DNA from: Bacteroides sp. OM05-12 | GTDB taxonomy: Bacteria > Bacteroidota > Bacteroidia > Bacteroidales > Bacteroidaceae | Direction of reading: 5' to 3' | Length of the DNA: 64,000 nt | NCBI RefSeq assembly: GCF_003438995.1 | Contig: NZ_QSUN01000019.1 | Span: 1 to 64,000, forward strand | Shown: positions 54,816 through 63,545 of the stretch, in pieces | Layout of the letters: every line of letters begins with the position of its first letter | Numbering within the stretch: position 1 is the first letter of the stretch | Made by a program: the position numbers and the translations under genes | The notes under the pieces: model-generated | What the model saw: the letters and a program-made list of their open reading frames with translations, nothing else | Databases searched by the model: none | What the model was told of the DNA's origin: nothing

Positions 54816-55685
54816 ATGGAGACAAATGAACTTTTAAAACGAGTACGCCAAATAGAGATTAAGACAAAGGGATTGTCCAGCAATATTTTTGCCGGACAGT
54901 ATCATTCTGCCTTTAAAGGACGTGGTATGGCATTCTCGGAAGTTCGTGAATATCAATATGGTGATGATATCCGTGACATAGACTGGAATGTGACCGCTCG
55001 CTTTAATAAACCTTATATAAAGGTATTTGAAGAGGAACGTGAACTGACGGTGATGTTGCTGATAGATGTTTCCGCCAGTTTGGAGTTTGGTACTATCAAA
55101 CAAATGAAAAAGGATATGGTAACCGAAATTGCCGCTACATTGGCTTTCTCGGCTATACAGAATAACGATAAGATCGGAGTGATTTTCTTTTCCGATAGGA
55201 TAGAGAAGTTTATTCCTCCGAAGAAAGGTCGTAAACATATCTTATATATTATCCGTGAATTGATTGATTTCCAACCGGAAAGCCGTCGTACGGATATAAA
55301 ACTGGCTATTGAGTATTTGACGAACGTCATAAAGAAACGGTGTACGGCTTTTGTGTTGTCCGACTTTATAGATCAGACGAATTTCAGAAATGCTTTAACC
55401 ATTGCAAATCGTAAACACGATGTTGTAGCGATTCAGGTATATGACAAGCGGGTAGAGGAACTTCCTTCTATTGGTCTGATGAAGGTGAAGGATGCGGAAA
55501 CCGGACATGAGCAGTGGATAGATACTTCTTCTGCTGCTGTGCGAAGGGCTCAACATGAATGGTGGATGAAGAAGCAAACCATGTTGAAGGAAACATTCAC
55601 GAAAAGTAATGTTGATGCAGTGTCCATTCGTACTGATCAGGATTATGTAAAGGCGTTATTGAACTTATTTGCTAAAAGAAATTGA
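54816..55685 (+). CDS. DUF58 domain protein of the bat operon
   Basis: The protein has 289 residues. It carries the DUF58 signature FSEVREYQYGDDIRDIDWNVTAR near 40-62 (with its Arg-Asp-Ile-Asp-Trp core), then a vWA-like fold in which DVSASLEFG near 83 supplies a partial metal-binding motif DxSxS. No membrane helix is seen. Proteins of this type pair with MoxR ATPases. It lies 83 bases after moxR and five bases before the next gene. Confidence 0.93.
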   Translation: METNELLKRVRQIEIKTKGLSSNIFAGQYHSAFKGRGMAFSEVREYQYGDDIRDIDWNVTARFNKPYIKVFEEERELTVMLLIDVSASLEFGTIKQMKKDMVTEIAATLAFSAIQNNDKIGVIFFSDRIEKFIPPKKGRKHILYIIRELIDFQPESRRTDIKLAIEYLTNVIKKRCTAFVLSDFIDQTNFRNALTIANRKHDVVAIQVYDKRVEELPSIGLMKVKDAETGHEQWIDTSSAAVRRAQHEWWMKKQTMLKETFTKSNVDAVSIRTDQDYVKALLNLFAKRN

Positions 55686-55690
55686 TAGAA

Positions 55691-56782
55691 ATGAGTAGAT
55701 ACATATTAGGAAGTAGAAAACTTTTCTTGGTTGTGATATGCTTATGTTGCGCATGGGCGGTTAGGGCGCAGTCTGTTACGGTTGCGGCAAGCATCGATTC
55801 CATGCAGATCTTAATAGGAGAGCAGGCAAAGATAAAGTTGGAAGCAAGTTTTGATGCCAACCAGAAAGCAGTATTCCCGCTGTTTAATGATACGATTATT
55901 AAAGGAGTGGAAGTTGTGGAAGTGGCTAAGCCTGATACCCAATATTTAAATGACAAGCAGCGTCTTTTGGTAACACAGGAATATACGATAACTTCTTTTG
56001 ATTCTGCACTTTATTATCTCCCACCTTTGGAAGTAATGGTAGATAATAAATCTTATAAGTCGAAACCTTTGGCTTTGAAAGTTTATTCAATGCCGGTAGA
56101 TACTTTGCATCCGGAGCAATTCTTCGGGCAGAAAACAATTATGGAAGCTCCTTTTGCATGGGAAGATTGGGCGGCAGTAATCTGGTTGTCTATTCTTGCC
56201 ATTCCGTTATTGGTACTGGTTATCTTCCTGATTATCCGTTTCAATGATAATAAGCCTATTATAAAGAAAATTAAAGTTGAACCGAAGTTGCCGCCACATC
56301 AACAGGCGTTGAAAGAGATAGAACGTATCAAATCTGAAAAAGTTTGGCAGAAAGGACGTGCGAAAGAGTATTACACAGAATTAACAGATACTATTCGTAC
56401 CTATATTAAAGATCGGTTCGGATTTAATGCATTGGAGATGACCTCTTCTGAAATTATTGATAAATTGCTGGAAATAAAAGATAAAGAAGCTATTGATGAT
56501 TTGAAGACATTGTTCCAAACAGCAGATTTGGTGAAATTTGCCAAACATGATCCGCTGATGAATGAGAATGATATGAATCTGGTGACGGCGATTGACTTTA
56601 TTGATCAGACTAAAGTGGAAGAACCTGTAAATCAGAAGCCGGAACCGACGGAAATAACGATTGAGGAGAAACGTTCGAAGCGTGCTAAGATATTGTTAGG
56701 TATAGGAATTGTGGTACTTAGTGCGGCGATAGTTGCTATCTTGATATATGTCGGTATGGAGATTTACGATTTATGTTTTTAA
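55691..56782 (+). CDS. Membrane protein of the bat operon, third gene
   Basis: The protein has 363 residues from the ATG at 55691, five bases after the DUF58 stop. A signal peptide (cut after VRAQ) precedes a beta-rich outside domain (about 25-150), a membrane helix (about 155-180), a cytoplasmic helical region rich in Lys and Glu (about 190-325) and a second membrane helix (about 330-355). The place in the operon matches the uncharacterised gene found between DUF58 and batA in Bacteroides; the middle resembles DUF4381-type proteins. Its task is unknown. Confidence 0.75.
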   Translation: MSRYILGSRKLFLVVICLCCAWAVRAQSVTVAASIDSMQILIGEQAKIKLEASFDANQKAVFPLFNDTIIKGVEVVEVAKPDTQYLNDKQRLLVTQEYTITSFDSALYYLPPLEVMVDNKSYKSKPLALKVYSMPVDTLHPEQFFGQKTIMEAPFAWEDWAAVIWLSILAIPLLVLVIFLIIRFNDNKPIIKKIKVEPKLPPHQQALKEIERIKSEKVWQKGRAKEYYTELTDTIRTYIKDRFGFNALEMTSSEIIDKLLEIKDKEAIDDLKTLFQTADLVKFAKHDPLMNENDMNLVTAIDFIDQTKVEEPVNQKPEPTEITIEEKRSKRAKILLGIGIVVLSAAIVAILIYVGMEIYDLCF

Positions 56783-56803
56783 TGCGATAAATAATCAGAT
56801 AAT

Positions 56804-57802
56804 ATGATATTTGCTAATATTGAATATTTATTTTTGCTGCTGCTCCTTATACCTTATATTATATGGTATATATTAAAGCGGAGCAAAAGTGAGCCTTCAC
56901 TTCAGGTTTCCGATACGAGAGCTTATATGCACGCTCCAAAAAGTTTTCGGAACTATCTGCTTCATGTGCCTTTTGTATTGAGGGTAATAGCATTAAGTAT
57001 GATTATCGTTATTCTCGCCCGCCCTCAAACAACCGATAATTGGCAGAATACAGAAGTAGAAGGTATCGATATAATGTTGGCAGTGGACGTATCTACAAGT
57101 ATGCTTGCGGAGGATTTGAAGCCAAACCGTCTGGAAGCGGCTAAGGAAGTAGCTGCAAAGTTCATCAATGGTCGTCCGAATGACAACATTGGCTTGACTA
57201 TCTTTGCGGGAGAGAGCTTCACGCAATGTCCGTTGACTGTAGATCATGCGGTGTTGCTCAACCTTTTCCAAAGTATTAAAGGAGATATTGCACAACGTGG
57301 ACTGATAGAGGATGGTACGGCAATCGGTATGGGATTGGCAAATGCCATTAACCGTTTGAAAGACAGTAAAGCTAAGTCGAAAGTTATTATCTTATTGACC
57401 GACGGAACAAATAACCGTGGTGATATTTCTCCGTTGACTGCTGCGGAAATAGCAAAAAGCTTGGGCATCCGTATTTATACGATTGGCGTAGGAACAAACG
57501 GAATGGCTCCTTATCCTATTCCCACTGCAATGGGTGTGCAGTATATGAATGTTCCGGTAGAAATTGACGAGTCTACGCTGACCCAGATTGCCGGTACAGC
57601 TAACGGTAATTATTTCCGTGCTACAAGCAACTCTAAGCTGGAAGAGGTTTATGAAGAGATTGATAAATTGGAAAAGACAAAATTAAACGTGAAAGAATAT
57701 AGTAAGCGAGAAGAAGAGTATCAGTTGTTTGCACTGATTGCTTTTTTATGTATCCTTGCCGAAGTTCTGTTGCGCAATTCTATATTAAAGAAAATACCCT
57801 AA
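56804..57802 (+). CDS. batA: Aerotolerance protein BatA, von Willebrand A domain
   Basis: The protein has 332 residues. Two N-terminal membrane helices (about 5-22 and 50-72) precede a vWA domain with the full metal-ion site DVSTSM near 94-99, a TDGTNN near 199 and a matching Thr. A C-terminal helix (about 305-325) closes it. Bat proteins were first linked to aerotolerance in B. fragilis. The vWA domain probably faces the periplasm and binds a protein partner. It lies 21 bases after the previous gene. Confidence 0.92.
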   Translation: MIFANIEYLFLLLLLIPYIIWYILKRSKSEPSLQVSDTRAYMHAPKSFRNYLLHVPFVLRVIALSMIIVILARPQTTDNWQNTEVEGIDIMLAVDVSTSMLAEDLKPNRLEAAKEVAAKFINGRPNDNIGLTIFAGESFTQCPLTVDHAVLLNLFQSIKGDIAQRGLIEDGTAIGMGLANAINRLKDSKAKSKVIILLTDGTNNRGDISPLTAAEIAKSLGIRIYTIGVGTNGMAPYPIPTAMGVQYMNVPVEIDESTLTQIAGTANGNYFRATSNSKLEEVYEEIDKLEKTKLNVKEYSKREEEYQLFALIAFLCILAEVLLRNSILKKIP

Positions 57803-57820
57803 TTAAAACGAAGATAGATT

Positions 57821-58840
57821 ATGTTTCGATTTGCTGACCCGACATATTTGTATCTGTTGATAATACTGCCGTTTATTGCTGCTTTCTATATTTATTCTAA
57901 TTATAGAAGGAAGAGAAATATACGTAAATTCGGTGATCCGGAACTTTTGGCTAAGCTGATGCCGGAAGTTTCTAAATATCGTCCGAATGTGAAGTTTTGG
58001 CTGACATTTGCTGCTTTGACTTTAACAATCTTCTTGTTGGCCCGCCCACAGTTTGGTTCCAAACTGGAGACTGTGAAGCGTAAGGGAGTTGAAGTGGTGA
58101 TTGCGTTGGATATATCCAATTCCATGTTGGCGCAAGATGTAACTCCAAGCCGTTTGGATAAGTCGAAGAAATTGATTTCCAAACTCGTCGATGAGTTTGA
58201 TAATGATAAAGTGGGACTGATCGTTTTTGCCGGTGATGCTTTTACCCAGTTGCCGATAACAAGCGATTATGTTTCGGCTAAAATGTTTTTGGAATCAATC
58301 AGTCCGGCTTTGATTACCACACAAGGTACTGCTATCGGTAAAGCGATAGATGTGGCAATGCGAAGTTTTACTCCTCAGGAGGGTGTAGGACGGGCAATTG
58401 TTATTATAACAGATGGCGAGAATCATGAAGGAGGTGCTGTAGAAGCTGCCCAAGAAGCTGCAAAGAAAGGTATTCGCGTTTTTGTTCTTGGTGTCGGTTC
58501 ACCGGATGGAGCGCCAATTCCCATTGAAGGAACGAATGAATACAGGAAAGATAATTCCGGTAATGTTATCGTAACTCGTCTGAATGAACAAATGTGTCAG
58601 GAAATTGCAAAAGCCGGTGATGGAATGTATATTCGCGTAGATAATACGAATTCTGCTCAGAGAGCTTTGAACAGCGAAATCAACAAGATGGCGAAAACGG
58701 ACGTGGAGAGTAAAGTATACACGGAATTTAATGAGCAATTTCAGGCTATTGCATGGCTTATTCTTATTTTGCTATTGGTAGAAATGTTGATATTGGAACG
58801 TAAAAATCCATTGTTTAAGAACATAAAACTGTTTCATTAA
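57821..58840 (+). CDS. batB: Aerotolerance protein BatB, von Willebrand A domain
   Basis: The protein has 339 residues with the same plan as BatA: two N-terminal helices, a vWA domain with DISNSM near 97-102 and TDGENHEGG near 198, and a C-terminal helix (about 305-325). It is clearly a paralogue of BatA, and the two probably form a heteromer. It is 18 bases after batA and six bases before batC. Confidence 0.92.
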   Translation: MFRFADPTYLYLLIILPFIAAFYIYSNYRRKRNIRKFGDPELLAKLMPEVSKYRPNVKFWLTFAALTLTIFLLARPQFGSKLETVKRKGVEVVIALDISNSMLAQDVTPSRLDKSKKLISKLVDEFDNDKVGLIVFAGDAFTQLPITSDYVSAKMFLESISPALITTQGTAIGKAIDVAMRSFTPQEGVGRAIVIITDGENHEGGAVEAAQEAAKKGIRVFVLGVGSPDGAPIPIEGTNEYRKDNSGNVIVTRLNEQMCQEIAKAGDGMYIRVDNTNSAQRALNSEINKMAKTDVESKVYTEFNEQFQAIAWLILILLLVEMLILERKNPLFKNIKLFH

Positions 58841-58846
58841 GGTAAA

Positions 58847-59590
58847 ATGCATATGTCGTACTTAAAATATATTACTTTTCTTGTATTTCTTTTGTTGGTA
58901 AATGTTACTTTTGCACAGAAGAACGAACGATCATACCTGCGTAGCGGGAATAAATTGTATAATGATAGCTTGTTTGTAAAAGCAGAAGTAGACTATAGGA
59001 AAGCATTGGAAGCGAATCCTAAATCTACCGAAGCATTATATAATTTAGGGAATACACTGTCTCAACAGCAGAAATTTAAAGATGCGATGGAGGAGTATGA
59101 AGCTGCTGCAAGAATTGAAAAGAATAAAACAAAACTTGCACAGGTATATCATAATATGGGGGTGTTGCTTCAAAATCAGAAACAGTATCCTCAATGTATT
59201 GAGGCATATAAACAGTCTTTGAGAAATAATCCGAAGGACGATGAAACCCGTTATAATCTGGCTTTGGCGCAGAAATTGCTGAAAGATCAGCAACAGAATC
59301 AGCAGAACCAAGATAATAAGGATAATCAAGACAAGCAGGATCAGGATAAGAAAGACCAGGATAAAAAAGATCAGGAAAAGAAAGAACAGGAGCAGCAGAA
59401 GCAGGATGAACAGAAACAAGATCAGCAGCAGCAACCTCCTAAACCGGATCAACAGAAAGATAATGAAATGTCTAAGGAAAATGCTCAACAACTGTTGAAT
59501 GCAGCAATGCAAGACGAAAAGCAGACGCAAGAAAAAGTAAAGAGACAGCAACAACAAGTTCAGAGTAGAAAACTGGATAAGGATTGGTAA
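58847..59590 (+). CDS. batC: Aerotolerance protein BatC, TPR protein
   Basis: The protein has 247 residues with a signal peptide (cut after TFAQ) and about three TPR repeats (residues 25-145, with 'EALYNLGNTL' and 'VYHNMGVLL' helices). The C-terminal third is low complexity, dominated by Gln, Lys and Asp. ATG codons at 58847 and 58853 are both possible. The TPR domain is expected to hold protein partners in the periplasm. The charged tail makes a long open reading frame on the opposite strand, which is not a gene. Confidence 0.88.
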   Translation: MHMSYLKYITFLVFLLLVNVTFAQKNERSYLRSGNKLYNDSLFVKAEVDYRKALEANPKSTEALYNLGNTLSQQQKFKDAMEEYEAAARIEKNKTKLAQVYHNMGVLLQNQKQYPQCIEAYKQSLRNNPKDDETRYNLALAQKLLKDQQQNQQNQDNKDNQDKQDQDKKDQDKKDQEKKEQEQQKQDEQKQDQQQQPPKPDQQKDNEMSKENAQQLLNAAMQDEKQTQEKVKRQQQQVQSRKLDKDW

Positions 59591-59626
59591 TAGTAATTTG
59601 GATGATTATAAAATAAAAAGATAGCT

Positions 59627-61453
59627 ATGAGAAAGCTGATTTTCTTATTTACATTATTAATAACAGGTTTGAATGTCTATGCAGATGAAGTGAGTTTCAC
59701 TGCCTCTGCTCCCGATGCAGTAGTAAGTGGTGAACAATTCAGACTTACATATACGATTAATACACAGAATGTAAGAGAGTTTCGTGCACCGGCAATGAAA
59801 GGTTTCGATGTATTGATGGGGCCGACACGTTCTTCACAGAGTAGTACTCAGATCATTAATGGGAAAATGTCGTCGAGTAGTTCGATTACATTTACGTATA
59901 TATTGATGGCAGGGCAGGAGGGAACTTATAAAATATCAGGAGCAAGTGTTGTTGCAGATGGAAAGGCTGCATTATCCAATTCATTGACTATAAAAGTTTT
60001 ACCTCCTGATAAAGCAAATGGTATTGATAATGGAGGAAATACTTCTTCATCACGTACTCAATCATCTTCTACCGGGGTATCGAATGCTGAATTGTTTGTT
60101 TTAGCTACGGCAAGTAAAACGACAGTTTATGAGCAGGAAGCATTTCTGGTTACTTATAAAGTATATACATTGACAAATCTTACTCAGTGTGGTTTTGCAA
60201 AAGCTCCTGATTTTAAAGGTTTCCATTCGCAAGAAGTTGATTTGCCACGTAATAAGACTTTCTCTTTGGAGCATTATAACGGAAGGAATTATAAAACGGT
60301 GACTTTGAACCAATATGTGCTGTTTCCGCAACAATCCGGAACTTTAGAGATTCCGTCGGCTGAATTTGACGCTGTTGTTGCGAAGGCTGTACATTCTTCC
60401 GATCCGTTTGATGCTTTTTTTAATGGCGGTTCAAACTATGTAGAGGTCAAGAAGAAACTTGTTACTCCTAAGTTGACAATAAACGTAAATCCGCTTCCGG
60501 CAGGTAAGCCTGCTTCATTTACGGGAGCAGTAGGAGAGTTCTCTATCAGTTCTTCCATCAGTACTAAAGAGTTGAAAACCAACGATGCATTGACTGTTAA
60601 ATTAGTTATTTCCGGAGTTGGAAATATGAAGTTGATTAATACGCCGGAAGTTGGATTCCCGAAAGATTTCGAGGTTTATGATCCTAAGGTAGACAATAAA
60701 TTTACTTTGACCAAGAATGGATTATCCGGTAATAAAGTGATTGAATATCTTGCAATACCAAGACATCCGGGCGATTATACAATTCCTGCAGTGGAATTCT
60801 CTTATTTTGATCTGAAGACAAAATCTTATAAGACTTTAAAGACAGAGGATTATCAGATTAAAGTAGAGAAAGGAGCAGGTAATGCAGACCAAATGATTGC
60901 TGATTTTACAAATAAGGAGGATTTAAAGGTATTAGGCAAAGATATTCGTTATATAAAGACCGGTGATACAGTATTTAAGAAGAAAGGTGATTTTTTTGTC
61001 GGTTCATTGTCATATTATCTATGGTATCTGATTCCGTTCTGTTTATTTATAGTTTTTGTAATCGTTTATAGAAAGAAGGCAATTGAGAATGCTAATGTGG
61101 CTAAAGTTCGAACAAAGAAAGCGAATAAGGTAGCTACTAAACGTATGAAATTGGCCGGTAAGCTTCTGGCGGAGAATAAGAAAGGTGAATTTTATGATGA
61201 AGTTCTGAAAGCTATGTGGGGTTATATCAGTGATAAATTGAATATTCCCGTATCGCAGTTATCGAAGGATAATATTGAATATGAGTTGACAAAATATGGT
61301 GTGAATGAAGAGCTTATAAAAGAATTTATTGATGCGCTTAATCAATGTGAGTTTGCTCGGTATGCTCCGGGAGATGAGAATGCGGCAATGGATAAGGTAT
61401 ATTCGTCAGCTGTAGATGTTATCAGTAAAATGGAAAATTCAATAAAGCATTAA
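59627..61453 (+). CDS. batD: Aerotolerance protein BatD
   Basis: The protein has 608 residues with a signal peptide (cut after VYA), long beta-rich outside domains (about 20-440, including LTYTINTQNVREFRAP and YKVYTLTNLTQCGF strands), a membrane helix (about 463-485) and a basic cytoplasmic tail with helical segments (about 490-608). It matches the BatD (oxygen tolerance) family. It lies between batC and batE on the same transcript, with 36- and 19-base gaps. Confidence 0.92.
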   Translation: MRKLIFLFTLLITGLNVYADEVSFTASAPDAVVSGEQFRLTYTINTQNVREFRAPAMKGFDVLMGPTRSSQSSTQIINGKMSSSSSITFTYILMAGQEGTYKISGASVVADGKAALSNSLTIKVLPPDKANGIDNGGNTSSSRTQSSSTGVSNAELFVLATASKTTVYEQEAFLVTYKVYTLTNLTQCGFAKAPDFKGFHSQEVDLPRNKTFSLEHYNGRNYKTVTLNQYVLFPQQSGTLEIPSAEFDAVVAKAVHSSDPFDAFFNGGSNYVEVKKKLVTPKLTINVNPLPAGKPASFTGAVGEFSISSSISTKELKTNDALTVKLVISGVGNMKLINTPEVGFPKDFEVYDPKVDNKFTLTKNGLSGNKVIEYLAIPRHPGDYTIPAVEFSYFDLKTKSYKTLKTEDYQIKVEKGAGNADQMIADFTNKEDLKVLGKDIRYIKTGDTVFKKKGDFFVGSLSYYLWYLIPFCLFIVFVIVYRKKAIENANVAKVRTKKANKVATKRMKLAGKLLAENKKGEFYDEVLKAMWGYISDKLNIPVSQLSKDNIEYELTKYGVNEELIKEFIDALNQCEFARYAPGDENAAMDKVYSSAVDVISKMENSIKH

Positions 61454-61472
61454 ATATTAGATACTATACGAA

Positions 61473-62294
61473 ATGAAAAAAGTATTATTCATAGTTTTTA
61501 GTATTATAAGTTGGACTACGGTGTCAGCACAGAATGATTCTGTGGCAGTAGATACTGTTACCGGTTCAGAGGTGAAAGCACTTGCTGCTGCCATGAATAA
61601 TGATTTAACTAAAGGAGAGGCGGATAGTGCGTATATACGTAATGATTATGCTTCCGCTATTCAGCATTATGAAGATTTGTTGAAAGAAAAAGGTGAATCG
61701 GCAGATGTCTATTATAATTTAGGAAACAGCTATTATAAATCAGATAATATTGCAAAGGCCATTTTGAATTATGAACGTGCTTTATTGCTAAAACCGGGGG
61801 ATAATGATATTCGTTTTAACTTGGAAATGGCAAGGAGTAAGACGGTAGATAAAGTGAATCCGGTAAGTGAAATGTTTTTTGTTACCTGGACAAAATCGCT
61901 CATGAATACAATGGGAGCGGATAGTTGGGGTAGGTGGGCTATTACTTCTTTTATTCTCTTTATTTTTTCCTTGATAATTTTTATCTTTGGCAAGCAAATA
62001 GTATTTAAGAAAATAGGTTTTGCTACGGCTATCTTATTTTTCTTGGTTGTTGTTGTGACAAACATTTTTGCATATCAACAAAAGGATGAATTAACTGATC
62101 GTGCAAATGCAATCGTTATTTCTCCAAGTATAACAGTAAAAAGCACTCCAAATAAAGGAGGAACAGATTTATTCATTCTTCATGAGGGACATAAAGTAAG
62201 TATAAAAGATAATTCCATGAAGGAATGGAAAGAAATTCGTTTGGAAGACGGGAATGTTGGTTGGGTTCCGGCCGATGCTATTGAAGTAATTTAA
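61473..62294 (+). CDS. batE: Aerotolerance protein BatE, TPR and SH3-like
   Basis: The protein has 273 residues with a signal peptide (cut after VSAQ), TPR repeats (about 45-130, 'VYYNLGNSYYK' and 'AILNYERAL'), two membrane helices (about 150-172 and 180-200) and a C-terminal bacterial SH3-like domain (about 215-273, ending GWVPADAIEVI). It fits BatE by place and domain order. The PAP2 gene follows six bases later. Confidence 0.9.
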   Translation: MKKVLFIVFSIISWTTVSAQNDSVAVDTVTGSEVKALAAAMNNDLTKGEADSAYIRNDYASAIQHYEDLLKEKGESADVYYNLGNSYYKSDNIAKAILNYERALLLKPGDNDIRFNLEMARSKTVDKVNPVSEMFFVTWTKSLMNTMGADSWGRWAITSFILFIFSLIIFIFGKQIVFKKIGFATAILFFLVVVVTNIFAYQQKDELTDRANAIVISPSITVKSTPNKGGTDLFILHEGHKVSIKDNSMKEWKEIRLEDGNVGWVPADAIEVI

Positions 62295-62299
62295 TATAG

Positions 62300-62989
62300 A
62301 TGATAGACATACAACAAATTATAGGGTTTGATAAACAGGTTTTATTGGCTCTAAACGGAAGTGATTCGATCTTTTGGGATAATTTTATGTGGACATATAC
62401 AGGTCGGTTGATCTGGGTCCCATTGGCAGCTTCATTGTTGTATGTAATCATTAAAAACAATAAATGGAAAGAAGCTCTATTAATTGTCTGTATGGTTGGA
62501 TTGGTTATTTTATTGGCCGACCGTATATCATCAGGATTTTTTAAACCATTCTTTCATCGTTTCCGGCCAACGCATGATCCGGAAATTATGGGTTTAGTTG
62601 ATGTAGTAAATGGCTATCGGAGCGGTAAATATGGATTCTTGTCAGGTCATGCAGCCAATTCATTTGGGGTTATTACTTTTGTTTCATTGCTTATTAGACG
62701 GAAAGGGTTTACTTTTGCTTTGATTATTTGGGCTGCATTGAATTGTTATTCAAGAATATATTTGGGGGTACATTTCCCAGGTGATATCTTGTGTGGTACA
62801 GTCCTTGGTTGCCTTATCGGAGTGTTGGTTTATTATTTATATCGTTTTCTGAATAAAAAAATATTTAGTAGAGAATATTCTCATGTTATTGCGCATCAGA
62901 ATAATAAGTATACTATTTCTGATGTAAAACCCATATTAACTGTTTTATATTTAAGTTATTTTTTCATCATAGTCAAAGCCCTGTTCTGA
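62300..62989 (+). CDS. PAP2 family membrane phosphatase
   Basis: A membrane protein of 229 residues with about six helices. The three acid-phosphatase motifs are present: K-x6-RP in FFKPFFHRFRP near 83-92, SGH in LSGHAANSFG near 114-123, and SR-x5-H in YSRIYLGVHFPGD near 150-162. PAP2 enzymes remove phosphate from lipid or isoprenoid diphosphates such as undecaprenyl diphosphate. It begins six bases after batE and probably belongs to the same transcript. Confidence 0.92.
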   Translation: MIDIQQIIGFDKQVLLALNGSDSIFWDNFMWTYTGRLIWVPLAASLLYVIIKNNKWKEALLIVCMVGLVILLADRISSGFFKPFFHRFRPTHDPEIMGLVDVVNGYRSGKYGFLSGHAANSFGVITFVSLLIRRKGFTFALIIWAALNCYSRIYLGVHFPGDILCGTVLGCLIGVLVYYLYRFLNKKIFSREYSHVIAHQNNKYTISDVKPILTVLYLSYFFIIVKALF

Positions 62990-63177
62990 TATATTATTAG
63001 TAAATGTTTTGATGGATATCCGTGGAATATTTGTCTTCTTTTTAATTCATATAGGTGATTTGAAAAGAAGCTTCAATTTTCTAAAAATATCATCAAAAAG
63101 TTGCTTTTATTTGTTTTTTTGATTAAGTTTACAGCGTGATAAAAATCACTAGTATTAACCAATAAATTTACTATATC

Positions 63178-63471
63178 ATGAACAGAACAATAACTTTCAA
63201 TGAACTCCGTAAAATAAAGGATTCATTGCCGACAGGTAGCATGCATAGAATAGCGGATGAGCTCGGTTTAAGTGTAGATACAGTTCGCAATTTTTTTGGA
63301 GGATACAATTTTAAAGAAGGAAAAAGTGTTGGAATACATCTTGAGCCCGGTCCTGATGGCGGGTTAGTAATGCTAGATGATACCACAGTACTTGATCGGG
63401 CTTTAAAGATATTAAGAGAATTGAATATAAATCATCAGGAGCAAGCTACAGAGGAACCTGTTCTATCATAA
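63178..63471 (+). CDS. Small DNA-binding (HTH) protein
   Basis: The protein has 97 residues. The N-terminal half reads as a helix-turn-helix, with GSMHRIADELGLSVDTVRNFFGG near 20-42 as the turn and recognition helix, similar to LacI-type or Bacteroidota-specific short regulators. The second half is a beta-strand segment (SVGIHLEPGPDGGLVMLDD) followed by a helix. It is a single gene with a terminator after it. Targets are unknown. Confidence 0.7.
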   Translation: MNRTITFNELRKIKDSLPTGSMHRIADELGLSVDTVRNFFGGYNFKEGKSVGIHLEPGPDGGLVMLDDTTVLDRALKILRELNINHQEQATEEPVLS

Positions 63472-63482
63472 AAGATAAAATC

Positions 63483-63518
63483 AAAATCCCGGTTGAAAAC
63501 ATTCAATTGGGATTTTTT
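63483..63518 (+). terminator. Terminator after the small HTH gene
   Basis: A 15-bp stem with G-U pairs (63483-63497 with 63502-63516) and loop AACA is followed by more T. Confidence 0.9.
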
Positions 63519-63545
63519 GTTTCTTCTAAATAATAAATAATCATT

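Noticed and set aside
59045..59557. Leu/Ile-rich open frame on the minus strand opposite batC
   Set aside because: It is the mirror of the Gln/Lys/Asp-rich BatC tail and has no start context or family resemblance.
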